Origin: an uncultured Bacteroidales bacterium
Lineage (GTDB): Bacteria; Bacteroidota; Bacteroidia; Bacteroidales; UBA932
Reading direction: 5' to 3'
Assembly (NCBI GenBank): GCA_944326355.1
Contig: CALVDO010000002.1
Span: 1-64,000, forward strand
DNA: 64,000 bases
The notes under the pieces were generated by a model. It saw nothing but the letters and a program-made list of their open reading frames with translations, was not told the DNA's origin and did no database searches. A program made the position numbers and the translations under genes. This document shows positions 24,332-33,237 of the stretch, piece after piece; position 1 is the first letter of the stretch, and every line of letters begins with the position of its first letter.

Positions 24332-25354
24332 ATGGGAATCTCTTTCTTGACGCAGGAACTCGCGATAGATCTTGGAACGGCCAATACGGTCATTTTTCAG
24401 AACGACAAGATAGTGCTTGACGAGCCGAGCTTCGTGGCTCTCGAAAACGGCAGCGGCAAGCTGGTCGCTCTCGGCAAGACTGCCAAGCAGATGTGGGGCA
24501 AGGAAAACCCCGGGATTAAGGTGGTGCGCCCGCTCAAGGAGGGCGTGATCGCAGACTTCAACGCTGCGGAGATGATGATCCGCGGCTTCATCAAGGAAGT
24601 GAACAGCCGCAGGAGGTCGATCTTCACTCCGAACCTCAAGATAGTGGTCGGCATCCCTTCGGGAAGCACCGAGGTGGAGATACGTGCCGTGCGCGACTCG
24701 TCGGAACACGCCGGCGGCAGAGACGTGTATCTGCTCTTCGAACCTATGGCCGCAGCGCTCGGAATCGGCCTCGACGTACAGGCGCCTAAAGGCAACATGG
24801 TCATAGACATCGGAGGAGGAACGACTGAAATCGCCGTCATTTCCCTCGGGGGAATCGTGGCGGACTCCAGCATCAAGGTGGCCGGCGACGTCTTCACAAA
24901 CGACATCCAGTACTACCTGAGGCAGCAGCACAACATCAAGGTGGGAGAAAGCACCGCCGAAAAGATCAAGATAAACATAGGGGCGGTGATCTCCGATCTC
25001 GAAGAGGAGCCGGAGCCGATGATCGTGAGGGGGCCGAACCTGATGACGGCCCATCCTGTAGAGGCGACGATAACGTATCAGGAGATAGCCCATTGTCTCG
25101 ACAAGTCAATCTCCAATATCGAGACGGCCATCCTGCACGTGCTCGAGAAGACTCCGCCCGAGCTATACTCGGACATCGTCGAGAACGGAATCTACCTGTC
25201 CGGAGGCGGCGCCCTGCTCAGAGGGCTTGACAAGAGGCTTTCGGAAAAGGTCAACATACCTTTCCATGTGGCGGAGGATCCGCTGCGCGCCGTTGCGAGG
25301 GGCACCTGCATTGCGCTCAAGAACACAGCAGGCTACCCGTTCCTCATGAAATAG
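24332..25354 (+). CDS. mreB: rod shape-determining actin homologue MreB
   Basis: MreB is the bacterial actin that organises lateral wall synthesis at the inner membrane. The 340-residue product has the actin-fold phosphate loops (LAIDLGTANTVIF at the N-terminus, MVIDIGGGTTEIAVISLGG around residue 155) and the adenosine motif (GIYLSGGGALLRGL near residue 286). The frame is open 561 nt upstream of the start but without homology there, so the ATG at 24332 is chosen; it is also followed by the amphipathic N-terminal MGISFLTQEL segment that MreB uses to bind the membrane. It heads a tight operon mreB-mreC-mreD-mrdA-rodA, the complete rod elongation set. Confidence 0.96.
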   Translation: MGISFLTQELAIDLGTANTVIFQNDKIVLDEPSFVALENGSGKLVALGKTAKQMWGKENPGIKVVRPLKEGVIADFNAAEMMIRGFIKEVNSRRRSIFTPNLKIVVGIPSGSTEVEIRAVRDSSEHAGGRDVYLLFEPMAAALGIGLDVQAPKGNMVIDIGGGTTEIAVISLGGIVADSSIKVAGDVFTNDIQYYLRQQHNIKVGESTAEKIKINIGAVISDLEEEPEPMIVRGPNLMTAHPVEATITYQEIAHCLDKSISNIETAILHVLEKTPPELYSDIVENGIYLSGGGALLRGLDKRLSEKVNIPFHVAEDPLRAVARGTCIALKNTAGYPFLMK

Positions 25355-25367
25355 GCGTGTCGACCGG

Positions 25368-26186
25368 ATGGGCAGACGGAAAAGCATATCGGTCATATTC
25401 ACTGCAGCTGTCTTCATAATTCTGGAGATGGCTGCTTTGGCTATGTTGCGCAGCAACGGAGTGCTCCAGCAGATGTGGATTTCAAAAGGAGTCCATGCGG
25501 TGTCCGCAGAAGTCTGGGGAAGGATGGAATCGATAAGGGACTACTTTTCGCTGAGGAAGGCCAATGATGAGCTTGCCAATGAAAACTTCGTCCTCTCTCT
25601 GGAGCTGAACAGATACCGCGAGATGACCGGGACGGATCTCTCGGGGACCGTCGCGGGGCAGGCCGACACTGCCGGAGGCTTCAGATATGTGCCGGCGACG
25701 ATAGTCAAGATGGGCAACAACAGCCAGCACAACTACATGATCATCGGCAAAGGCTCTGAAGACGGCATTGTGGAGGATGCCGGCATAATCACGTCGAAGG
25801 GAGCCCTCGGCATAGTGGACGCCGTGAGCAGACACTACTCCTACGTGATCTCGTTCTGGAACTCCGGAATAAGCGTGAGCGCGAGAATCGGCCGACAAGG
25901 GCCAGTCGGCCCGCTGAGCTGGGACGGCAGAAGCAGCGCCGGAGCGATACTCAGCGAGATTCCGCACCACATAGAGATCGAAAAAGGAGACACCGTGTTC
26001 ACCAGCGGCTACTCCTCGATATTCCCGCCGGACATACCCCTCGGCGTGACCGGAGAATGGCAGGTGGTGAACGGAGCGACCTACCGCATCAGAGTACACC
26101 TGTTCGAGGACTCTGCCATGCTCAGATACGTGACGGTGGTCAGCAACAGCGGCAGGAAGGAACTGGAGGAACTGGAAAACAGATAG
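25368..26186 (+). CDS. mreC: rod shape-determining protein MreC
   Basis: MreC is a bitopic inner-membrane protein whose periplasmic part binds PBP2 and activates the elongation machinery. The 272-residue product has a membrane helix (about residues 7-26), a coiled-coil segment (about residues 50-85), and the double beta-barrel domain with TIVKMGNNSQHNYMIIGKGSEDGI, GALGIVDAVSRHYSYVI and FTSGYSSIFPPDIPLGVTG. The start is 13 bp after the mreB stop. The arrangement and size match the family. Confidence 0.9.
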   Translation: MGRRKSISVIFTAAVFIILEMAALAMLRSNGVLQQMWISKGVHAVSAEVWGRMESIRDYFSLRKANDELANENFVLSLELNRYREMTGTDLSGTVAGQADTAGGFRYVPATIVKMGNNSQHNYMIIGKGSEDGIVEDAGIITSKGALGIVDAVSRHYSYVISFWNSGISVSARIGRQGPVGPLSWDGRSSAGAILSEIPHHIEIEKGDTVFTSGYSSIFPPDIPLGVTGEWQVVNGATYRIRVHLFEDSAMLRYVTVVSNSGRKELEELENR

Positions 26187-26201
26187 AAGGAAACCGGAGA
26201 G

Positions 26202-26717
26202 ATGAAGACACCTCAACATTTCGGGCTGTACTATTTTCTGATGGCGGTCGTTCAGATCATCATCTGCAACTTTTTTCACCTCAGCCCGTACATTACCCTC
26301 ACGATTCTCCCGGTGATGGTGATGAGCATTCCTCTCAATGTCGGCACTGTCCCGGCAATGCTGCTGGCATTCGTCACGGGACTTGCCGTGGACATGTTCG
26401 GAGAGGGGCTTCTGGGCATCAACACTCTGGCGCTCGTGCCGGTCGCCATTCTGCGCAAGCCTCTGATCCGCATGGTGTTCGGCGAAGAAGTCATCGAAAG
26501 GGAGGAAACCATCTCGATCAGAAAATACGGTCCGATAAAGATGTCCATCGCCATTCTGGTGGTGCACACGCTATTTCTGGTGATATACACGGCAGCGGAC
26601 GGAGCCGGGACAAGGCCGTTCTGGTTCAATGCGGCAAGAGTCGCCGCCTCTCTCGTGCCCGGATATGTGCTGTCGCTGATTGTCAGCGGAGTGCTGCTGC
26701 CGGACAAGAGGAAATGA
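26202..26717 (+). CDS. mreD: rod shape-determining membrane protein MreD
   Basis: This is a small polytopic protein (171 residues, about five membrane segments) in the MreD slot of the operon. It begins FGLYYFLMAVVQIIICNFFHLSPYITLTILPVMVM and has GTVPAMLLAFVTGLAVDMFGEGLLGINTLALVPVAIL, which resembles the MreD pattern of a Gly-rich loop followed by Asp in a helix. Sequence conservation in MreD is low, so position between mreC and mrdA is the main support. The start is 15 bp after mreC. Confidence 0.85.
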   Translation: MKTPQHFGLYYFLMAVVQIIICNFFHLSPYITLTILPVMVMSIPLNVGTVPAMLLAFVTGLAVDMFGEGLLGINTLALVPVAILRKPLIRMVFGEEVIEREETISIRKYGPIKMSIAILVVHTLFLVIYTAADGAGTRPFWFNAARVAASLVPGYVLSLIVSGVLLPDKRK

Positions 26718-26751
26718 TGGCCGGCACACCGGAGAAAGGAGACGAGACTAA

Positions 26752-28590
26752 ATGAAGATTGACAGAAGGAACAAGATTCTCGCGGGTCTTACAATCGCCG
26801 CATCCATACTGATCGTCAGACTGTTCATAATACAGATAGTAGACGACAGCTATAAGACTGACGCATCCAACAACTCAATGGTGCATGCCGTCATATATCC
26901 GACCAGAGGCATCATCTACGACCGCAACGGCAGAATACTCGTAGGTAACAAGGTGGCCTACGACATGCTCGTCACCCCTAAGGAGGTTGAGGAATTTGAC
27001 ACTCTGGAACTGGCCTCGATACTCGAGGTGACTCCGGACTTCATCAGAGAGAAGATGAACGGATACTACAGAGACCGGAGAAAGATAGGGTACAGGTCCG
27101 TGGTCATGCTCTCGCATCTGCCTCCGGAGATATTCATGAAGTTCGCCGAAGTTTCATATAAATTTCCGGGATTCCGCGGCCAGGCGAGAAACATCAGGGA
27201 CTATCCGTATGACGCCGGAGGCAATCTTCTCGGCTACATATCCGAAGTGAGTGCCGATGACATAAAGCGGCATCCGGACATATACAAGCCAGGAGACTAC
27301 ATAGGCAAGACCGGCATCGAGGCGACCTGTGAAGACTATCTGAGAGGGGAGAAAGGGTATAACATTTACCTGAGAAACTCGCGCAACAGGATAGAGACCA
27401 GATACAAGGACGGGGAGATGGACAAGGAGGCCATCCCCGGAAATGACATAGTGACAACGATAGACGCGGAGCTGCAGCACTACGGGCAGGAGCTGATGCG
27501 CAACAAGGTGGGAAGCCTTGTGGCCATAGAGCCGTCCACCGGAGAAATCCTAACCCTCGTCTCGAGCCCGGGAATCAATGTGGACATGCTGGCTGACATA
27601 GGGAAGCACTATGGAGAGATAGCCTCCGACCCGTACAAGCCGATGTTCAACAGGGCCGTGCAGTCGTCCTACCCGCCCGGGTCGGTATTCAAGCTCGTCA
27701 ACGGGCTGATCGGCCTGCAGGAGGGACTGGTGACTCCGGACACCGAATACCCCTGCCGCATGGGCTACCATTTCGGAAGGAGCAAGCTCGGCTGCCACGC
27801 CCACCGCTCCCCGATCAATCTCGAGGAGTCCATAATGATGTCCTGCAACGCCTACTACTGCTATGTGTTCAGGGACATCCTCGAAAGCGGGAAACACGGC
27901 TCAGTGGCGGAGTCCATGGACGTCTGGAACAGGTATGTGCAGAGCTTCGGCTTCGGGAGAAAGCTGGGCAGCGACTTCCCTGCCGAGCTCGGCGGCTTCA
28001 TCCCCGACTCCAGATATTACGACTCAGTCTACGGGAAAGGCGCATGGAAAGCGACGACCGTGATCTCTCTCTCCATCGGACAGGGAGAGATCGGCTGTAC
28101 TCCCCTGCATCTCGCCAATCTCTGCGCCACGATGGCCAACAGAGGCTTCTACTACATCCCGCACATCATCCGAGGGACGGACAAGGTGCATATCGACCCC
28201 AAGTACTACGAAAGGCAGTACACCATGGTGGACACGTCGCATTTTCCGGTGATGGTCGAGGGAATGTACCGTGCGGTGAACAGCGGATACGGCTCGGGAG
28301 GAACCGCCACGATAGCGGCCGTGAAGGGGCTTGACATCTGCGGAAAGACCGGAACGGCCCAGAACCCGCGAGGAGACGACAACTCGGTGTTCATCTGCTT
28401 TGCGCCGAAAGACAATCCAAAAATCGCGGTCGCCGCCTATGTGGAGCACGGCTCGTTCGGAGCCAGATGGGCAGCTCCGATAGCCTCGCTGCTTGTTGAG
28501 AAATATCTTGCGGGGGAAATAGGAGACGACAGGAAGGCACTGGAGACCAGAGTGCTGGAGGGGAACCTCATGGACAAGGTGAAACCTTAA
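26752..28590 (+). CDS. mrdA: penicillin-binding protein 2 (elongasome transpeptidase)
   Basis: This class B PBP cross-links new peptidoglycan during elongation, working with RodA. The 612-residue protein has a single N-terminal membrane helix (about residues 9-30), a dimerisation domain with YPTRGIIYDRNGRILVGN, and a transpeptidase domain with SXXK in GSVFKLV (Ser311, Lys314), SXN in SCNAYYC (Ser364-Cys365-Asn366), and KTGTA (532-536). All motifs are intact. It follows mreD after 34 bp and is followed by rodA after 12 bp, which makes the PBP2-RodA pair explicit. The symbol follows E. coli; pbpA would be equivalent. Confidence 0.94.
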   Translation: MKIDRRNKILAGLTIAASILIVRLFIIQIVDDSYKTDASNNSMVHAVIYPTRGIIYDRNGRILVGNKVAYDMLVTPKEVEEFDTLELASILEVTPDFIREKMNGYYRDRRKIGYRSVVMLSHLPPEIFMKFAEVSYKFPGFRGQARNIRDYPYDAGGNLLGYISEVSADDIKRHPDIYKPGDYIGKTGIEATCEDYLRGEKGYNIYLRNSRNRIETRYKDGEMDKEAIPGNDIVTTIDAELQHYGQELMRNKVGSLVAIEPSTGEILTLVSSPGINVDMLADIGKHYGEIASDPYKPMFNRAVQSSYPPGSVFKLVNGLIGLQEGLVTPDTEYPCRMGYHFGRSKLGCHAHRSPINLEESIMMSCNAYYCYVFRDILESGKHGSVAESMDVWNRYVQSFGFGRKLGSDFPAELGGFIPDSRYYDSVYGKGAWKATTVISLSIGQGEIGCTPLHLANLCATMANRGFYYIPHIIRGTDKVHIDPKYYERQYTMVDTSHFPVMVEGMYRAVNSGYGSGGTATIAAVKGLDICGKTGTAQNPRGDDNSVFICFAPKDNPKIAVAAYVEHGSFGARWAAPIASLLVEKYLAGEIGDDRKALETRVLEGNLMDKVKP

Positions 28591-28602
28591 GAAGGGAAGG
28601 AC

Positions 28603-30063
28603 ATGAACAAGTACAACGGAAGAGGACTGCTTGAGACCATCGACTGGAAGCTGGTGATCTGCTATCTGGTGCTGATAATCATCGGATGGGTGAACATATA
28701 TGCCTCGATACACTCGTCAGAGCCGTCATCAATATTCGACCCGTCATGCAGAAGCGGAAAGCAGTTCATCTGGATGACAGTATCCCTCGGACTGGCGGCG
28801 CTGGTGCTCTTCGCCCTCAACCCGAGGATATACGAAAGCCTGTCCGTCCCCATCTATCTGGCTACCCTGTGCCTGCTCGTGGCCGTGATATTCCTCGGCA
28901 CAGAGGTAAAGGGATCGAAATCATGGTTCGTGTTCGGCCCCGTCAGCTTCCAGCCTGCGGAAATATCAAAGATAGCGACATCGCTTATGCTCGCCACGGT
29001 GATGAGCCAGTCCGGCTACAGGCTAAGCAGGGCGAGAGACTTTCTGATCACTGCCGCGATAATCCTCATTCCTATGGCGATAATCGTGGCTCAGAGCGAG
29101 ACCGGGTCGGCACTCGTATATGTGGGCTTCGTGTTCATGCTCTATCGTGAGGGCCTGTCAGGATGGATTCTCTTCATGATAGGAATGGCCATCACCCTGT
29201 TCATAACCACCCTGACTGTTTCGTCCTACGCCTCCGTGATGATTCTGGCTGTCGTGATAACGATATGCAACGCCCTTTTCTCGGGGAAATTCAGACAGTG
29301 GCTCAAGATATATCTCCCCGCATTCATCCTGCTCGGGGCACTGCCGTTCCTGCACGACTGGCTTGCGGGAATGACCGACAATCCGGGCGCGTTCATACTC
29401 AAGATACAGCCGCTGCACATACTCGGAGGCGTCGCCGCAGTGCTGCTGCCGGTCTTTGCCATGAGAGCGTTCCGATCGGGGAAATCATTTCTGTGGCTGT
29501 CGATAGGGGCATTCATCGTCGGCGTCGCCTTCGTTTTCTCCGTCGACTTCCTCTTCCACGACGTGCTTCAGGAGCATCAGCGCAAGCGCATAGAGGTCCT
29601 TCTCGGACTGAAGGACGACCCGACGGGAGTGGGATACAACGTCAACCAGTCCATGATAGCCATAGGATCAGGCGGACTGACGGGAAAAGGCTTCCTCAAA
29701 GGCACACAGACCGCATACGGCTTCGTTCCGGAGCAGAGTACGGACTTCATCTTCTGCACGATAGGAGAAGAATGGGGCTTCCTCGGCACGGCATCCGTCA
29801 TCATCCTATTCGTATTCCTGATATGGAAGATTATCCTCGATGCCGAGCACTGCCGGGAGGCATTCACGAGAATCTACGGATACTGCGTCGCGAGCTGCAT
29901 CTTCATGCATCTGTTCATCAACATCGGCATGACGATAGGAATAATGCCGGTGATCGGCATCCCGCTTCCGTTCATCAGCTACGGAGGCTCATCACTCGTC
30001 ACTTTCACGGTGATGCTCTTCATCTTCATCGCACTGGTGAAGAATGAGAAGAAGTATTTTTAA
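28603..30063 (+). CDS. rodA: peptidoglycan glycosyltransferase RodA
   Basis: RodA is the SEDS-family glycan polymerase of the elongation complex. The 486-residue product has the SEDS membrane pattern of about ten helices, with the signatures GTEVKGSKSWFVFGPVSFQPAEISKIA, QSETGSALVYVGF, AIGSGGLTGKGFLKGTQTAYGFVPEQSTDFIFCTIGEEWGFLG, and GIPLPFISYGGSSLV. It is longer than E. coli RodA because of an enlarged central region (about residues 200-320), usual in Bacteroidota. Its last 4 bp overlap the convergent flippase gene. It closes the mre operon. Confidence 0.94.
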   Translation: MNKYNGRGLLETIDWKLVICYLVLIIIGWVNIYASIHSSEPSSIFDPSCRSGKQFIWMTVSLGLAALVLFALNPRIYESLSVPIYLATLCLLVAVIFLGTEVKGSKSWFVFGPVSFQPAEISKIATSLMLATVMSQSGYRLSRARDFLITAAIILIPMAIIVAQSETGSALVYVGFVFMLYREGLSGWILFMIGMAITLFITTLTVSSYASVMILAVVITICNALFSGKFRQWLKIYLPAFILLGALPFLHDWLAGMTDNPGAFILKIQPLHILGGVAAVLLPVFAMRAFRSGKSFLWLSIGAFIVGVAFVFSVDFLFHDVLQEHQRKRIEVLLGLKDDPTGVGYNVNQSMIAIGSGGLTGKGFLKGTQTAYGFVPEQSTDFIFCTIGEEWGFLGTASVIILFVFLIWKIILDAEHCREAFTRIYGYCVASCIFMHLFINIGMTIGIMPVIGIPLPFISYGGSSLVTFTVMLFIFIALVKNEKKYF

Positions 30064-31616
30064 GGTCTTCTCTTTCCAAAGCCCGTTCCGCGTCGCAGCA
30101 TAAGCCACATCAAGGACGCATAGACGAGAATGAGCACAGTGTTCACGCCAAGCCGGCCGACCATCCCTGGCCAGTTGGACGAGAAGTCGGCCACAGGGAA
30201 GAACAGGGCCTCAGAAAGGCGTGCGACCGCATACACGACACCCATGCAGAGGAACACCGCCGCAATGCGGCTCCATCTGTAGGGGATGGGGTAGGAACGC
30301 CTGCCGAGCAGCACGCTCACTGCAAGCATGACCGCATAGCTGGCGAGATGACCCCAGGCGGCGGCATGATAGGAATAGCGCGGCATGAAGGTCACGTCTA
30401 CGGCGCAGGTGACGAGAAGACCCGCGAGCGTGATCCATACGGCGACAGACGTCTTGCCGGAAAGCTTGTACCAGATGGATACGTTGAAGTGCATCCCGAG
30501 CAGCATGTAAGAAAGCAGCATGACAGGCACTACGCTCACTCCCTCACGAAAATCCCGGCCGAGGACGAGCGAGATGACGTCGATGTATAGCGTCACGCCG
30601 AGAAAGACGAGACCGCAGAAAGCCGTAAAATACTCCATGACGTCGGCATAGAGCTTTCTGGAGTCCTTGTCGGCACCCCTCTGGAAGAAGAAGGGCTCTG
30701 CCGCGAAGCGGAACATCTGAATGAAGAGCGACATGATCACCGCGAGCTTTACTCCCGCCTGAAACACGCCGAGGCTCGACTGCCACACCTCAGAGCCGGT
30801 GTCGAGATAGCGGAACAGCAGTCTGTCGAGGAAATCATTGACGATGCCCGGCAGGGAGGCCACCATCAGAGGCAGGGAATAGAGGAGCATCTTTCTGAGC
30901 AGGGCGCCGTCGAATCGGAAGCGGAGCCTGAAGAGCTCCGGGATGAAGAGGAGGGCGCAGACGACGCTGCTGATGAATATGGCGAAGATGACGTATGAGA
31001 AGTCCGGGACCGGAGACACGAAGCGCAGGATGAACATGTCCGAAGAGCCGAGAGACTCTGCCGGCACACCGAGAGAGGCGGCACGTCCGGCACAGAGAGG
31101 CGGCAGCAAGAAGAAGAGCAGCAGATTGGAGGCTGTCTCGGTAAGTATCTTTACCGTCTTGAACACGGCAAATTTCAGGGCCTTGTGCTCCTGCCTGAAC
31201 CTCGCGAAGAGAATAGCGGTGACGCAGTCGAGGAAAAGGATGCCGCCCACATATAATATGCAGTTCTCATAGCCGGAATAGCCGAGCCACGAGGCGATCT
31301 GCCTGGAAAAGCCCGCCACGAATGCCAGAAAGACGGCGTTGACGACGAAAACTGCGGCGAAGGCCCCTGAATAGACAGAGTCGGGATCAGCCCCCTTCTT
31401 GTTCGCAAAGCGGAAACAGCCCGTCTCAAGACCGAGGACGAGCACCACCTGCAGCACGGCGATATAGGCCATGAACTCCGTAACCACACCATAGCTCTCG
31501 GTAGTCAGAAGCCTGGTGTAGAACGGGACGAAAAGAAAATTGATGACGCGGGCGAGAATCGTGCTCAGCCCGTAGATCGCGGTCTCTCCCGCAAGCTGTC
31601 TCAACGGATTTGCCAT
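30060..31616 (-). CDS. polysaccharide/oligosaccharide flippase (MOP superfamily)
   Basis: This is a 518-residue integral membrane protein with about 12-14 helices throughout its length, of the MOP flippase superfamily (Wzx/PST type). The N-terminal signature GETAIYGLSTILARVINFLFVPFYTRLLTTESYGVVTEFMAYI is characteristic. It would move a lipid-linked sugar across the inner membrane, for example an O-antigen or capsule unit, but no glycosyltransferase or polymerase gene is beside it, so the substrate is open. The promoter box lies only 8 bp upstream of the start, so the mRNA may be leaderless. Confidence 0.85.
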   Translation of the reverse strand: MANPLRQLAGETAIYGLSTILARVINFLFVPFYTRLLTTESYGVVTEFMAYIAVLQVVLVLGLETGCFRFANKKGADPDSVYSGAFAAVFVVNAVFLAFVAGFSRQIASWLGYSGYENCILYVGGILFLDCVTAILFARFRQEHKALKFAVFKTVKILTETASNLLLFFLLPPLCAGRAASLGVPAESLGSSDMFILRFVSPVPDFSYVIFAIFISSVVCALLFIPELFRLRFRFDGALLRKMLLYSLPLMVASLPGIVNDFLDRLLFRYLDTGSEVWQSSLGVFQAGVKLAVIMSLFIQMFRFAAEPFFFQRGADKDSRKLYADVMEYFTAFCGLVFLGVTLYIDVISLVLGRDFREGVSVVPVMLLSYMLLGMHFNVSIWYKLSGKTSVAVWITLAGLLVTCAVDVTFMPRYSYHAAAWGHLASYAVMLAVSVLLGRRSYPIPYRWSRIAAVFLCMGVVYAVARLSEALFFPVADFSSNWPGMVGRLGVNTVLILVYASLMWLMLRRGTGFGKRRP

Positions 31617-31623
31617 AACGCGG

Positions 31624-31631
31624 CAAAATTA
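31624..31631 (-). promoter_or_regulatory. -7 promoter box for the flippase gene
   Basis: The minus strand reads TAATTTTG, an exact TAnnTTTG match, only 8 bp from the start codon, so transcription would begin at or next to the ATG. It is divergent from the cyclophilin promoter. Confidence 0.5.
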
Positions 31632-31640
31632 AGAAAGTGT

Positions 31641-31674
31641 TTTGAAATATTGTGAAAAGAGTTTCGTACTTTTG
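31641..31674 (+). promoter_or_regulatory. two-element promoter for the cyclophilin/HAD pair
   Basis: TTTG at 31641-31644 and TACTTTTG at 31667-31674 with a 22-bp spacer match both elements of the Bacteroidota consensus, 30 bp upstream of the start at 31705. Confidence 0.7.
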
Positions 31675-31704
31675 CTGAGATAAAAACCGAGAAAGACAAC
31701 CGAT

Positions 31705-32379
31705 ATGCGACACACTTTCATCAGAATCATGACATTCCTGTGCATCGGGCTCGCCGCTGCATCCTGCGGCTGCTCCGGGCAGAAAGGGGAAGAAAAAAAG
31801 GAGGAAACAAAAATGACGTTCAATCCGGACACGCTGCCGGCCGAGCCGGTCTTCGACATCGTAACCGACATGGGCACGATCAGAGTGAAGCTGTACAGCC
31901 AGACTCCGCTTCACAGAGACAATTTCGTGAAGCTCGCCTCGGAGGGATTCTATGACGGCGTCCTCTTCCACAGAGTGATAAACGGCTTCATGATCCAGAC
32001 CGGAGACCCGCTTTCAAAGGATCCGTCCAAGGCCAATCTCTACGGCACCGGAGGTCCCGGCTACACGATTCCTGCCGAGATCGTCCCGGAGCTCACACAC
32101 AAGAAGGGAGCGCTTGCCGCAGCCCGCAGAGGAGACGCAGCCAATCCAAAGAGGGAATCATCCGGATCACAGTTCTACATCGTTCAGGATGAGCGGACCT
32201 GCGCACAGCTCGACGGGCAGTACACTGTCTTCGGCGAGACCATAGAAGGACTTGACGTGGTTGACAAGATCGCCGCAGTCGAGACGGGTGCGAGGGACGT
32301 GCCTGTCAAACCGGTGAGAATCATATCCGTCCGTCCGGTCGACACGACGGCGGAAGCACAGCCTGAGGCAGAGAAATGA
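31705..32379 (+). CDS. cyclophilin-type peptidyl-prolyl isomerase lipoprotein
   Basis: This 224-residue exported cyclophilin catalyses cis-trans isomerisation of proline bonds in envelope proteins. The signal (MRHTFIRIMTFLCIGLAAASC) ends in a lipobox Cys at residue 21, so it is probably lipid-anchored. The cyclophilin core has TDMGTIRVKLYSQTPLHRDNFVKLA, GVLFHRVINGFMIQTGDP with the catalytic Phe-His-Arg, GSQFYIV and QYTVFGETIEGLDVVDKI. The C-terminal tail is acidic. It overlaps the downstream HAD gene by 4 bp (ATGA), a translational coupling arrangement. Confidence 0.92.
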   Translation: MRHTFIRIMTFLCIGLAAASCGCSGQKGEEKKEETKMTFNPDTLPAEPVFDIVTDMGTIRVKLYSQTPLHRDNFVKLASEGFYDGVLFHRVINGFMIQTGDPLSKDPSKANLYGTGGPGYTIPAEIVPELTHKKGALAAARRGDAANPKRESSGSQFYIVQDERTCAQLDGQYTVFGETIEGLDVVDKIAAVETGARDVPVKPVRIISVRPVDTTAEAQPEAEK

Positions 32380-33074
32380 CGCAGGTCAAGGGAAGATTCA
32401 GGTATGTGTTCTTCGATGCGGATGACACGCTGTGGGAGAACGAGAGCCATTTCAGAGAAGCAGAGCACAGGTTTGCCCTGCTTCTTTCCGCTTATGCCCC
32501 TGAAAATCAGATTGTGGAGCTGCTGACCCAAAAGCAGGAGGAGAACATACCGGTCTTCGGCTACGGGTCAAAGACATTCCTGATAGGGATGCTCGACGCG
32601 GCTACGGAGATCTGCGGGGAAGACTTCGACGCGGATATCTATGCCTCAGTCAAAGAGATCATCAGGGAACTTGCGCATCATGAGTTCGAACTGATCGACG
32701 GGGTAGAGGAGGTGCTTCACGCCCTGAGCGGGAAATATGTCCTTGCGGTGGCCACAAAGGGGGATCTCACCGAGCAGATGTACAAATACAGGGCATCCGG
32801 GCTGGAAAAGACATTTCATCACATCGAGGTCATGGAGCGGAAGAACGAGGACGACTACCTCAGGATGGCGGCCAAGCTCGACATCGCGCCGGAAGAGATC
32901 CTGATGGTGGGCAACTCTGTCAAATCAGACATTGCGCCAGTCGTCAACATCGGCGGAACGGCGATTCATGTGCCCCACACTGTCACCTGGATTCACGAAA
33001 TCATGGACATTCCGGACTCGGACAGGGTGATTGAGGTAAAAAACATCAGAGAAATACTGAAAATTTTGCTCTGA
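32376..33074 (+). CDS. HAD-family hydrolase (YjjG-like phosphatase)
   Basis: The 232-residue haloacid dehalogenase-type hydrolase has motif I FFDADDTLWEN with the nucleophile Asp and catalytic Asp, motif II AVATKG, the Lys in LEKTFHHIEVMERKNED, and motif IV with EILMVGNSVKSDI. A helical cap follows motif I. Close relatives are annotated as pyrimidine nucleotidases or phosphoglycolate phosphatases, and the substrate cannot be read from sequence. It is translationally coupled to the cyclophilin gene (4-bp overlap). Confidence 0.88.
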   Translation: MTQVKGRFRYVFFDADDTLWENESHFREAEHRFALLLSAYAPENQIVELLTQKQEENIPVFGYGSKTFLIGMLDAATEICGEDFDADIYASVKEIIRELAHHEFELIDGVEEVLHALSGKYVLAVATKGDLTEQMYKYRASGLEKTFHHIEVMERKNEDDYLRMAAKLDIAPEEILMVGNSVKSDIAPVVNIGGTAIHVPHTVTWIHEIMDIPDSDRVIEVKNIREILKILL

Positions 33075-33083
33075 TTCGCGGTT

Positions 33084-33099
33084 TGGCACGGAGATTGCA
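33084..33099 (+). promoter_or_regulatory. sigma-54 (RpoN) promoter
   Basis: TGGCACG (33084-33090), four bases, then TTGCA (33095-33099) match the -24/-12 RpoN consensus essentially perfectly. It lies 9 bp after the HAD stop and points toward a terminator at 33153-33193 with no open reading frame between, so it appears to drive a short non-coding RNA. Confidence 0.75.
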
Positions 33100-33110
33100 A
33101 TAATTTTTCC

Positions 33111-33193
33111 GCGAATAGTTTTTTCATAGGTTAAGTTTTAGGTTAGAATTGCGACACCCCTGCGTTGTGAAACGCGGGGGTGTCATCTTTTTT
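33111..33193 (+). ncRNA. candidate sigma-54-dependent small RNA
   Basis: A transcript of about 83 nt is implied between the RpoN promoter (start near 33110) and a strong intrinsic terminator. No ATG-initiated frame of any size lies within it. It contains a short repeated element (AGGTTAAGTTTT then AGGTTAGAATT, 33128-33150) ahead of the terminator stem. Promoter and terminator are seen; the RNA itself is inferred. It matches no RNA family that I recognise. Confidence 0.5.
33153..33193 (+). terminator. strong intrinsic terminator
   Basis: A 14-bp stem (33153-33166 with 33171-33184, one G-T pair) with a GTGA tetraloop is followed by a run of T residues (33188-33193). It ends the candidate small RNA and also closes transcription from the HAD gene. 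Confidence 0.9.
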
Positions 33194-33214
33194 GCCAAGC
33201 CCCTGAAAATTTCA

Positions 33215-33222
33215 TATTTTCG
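33215..33222 (+). promoter_or_regulatory. candidate -7 promoter box for the DeoR-family gene
   Basis: TATTTTCG matches TAnnTTTG at seven of eight positions, 15 bp upstream of the start at 33238 and after the terminator, so the regulator has its own promoter with a very short leader. Confidence 0.4.
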
Positions 33223-33237
33223 TGAAAATTTCGGATC

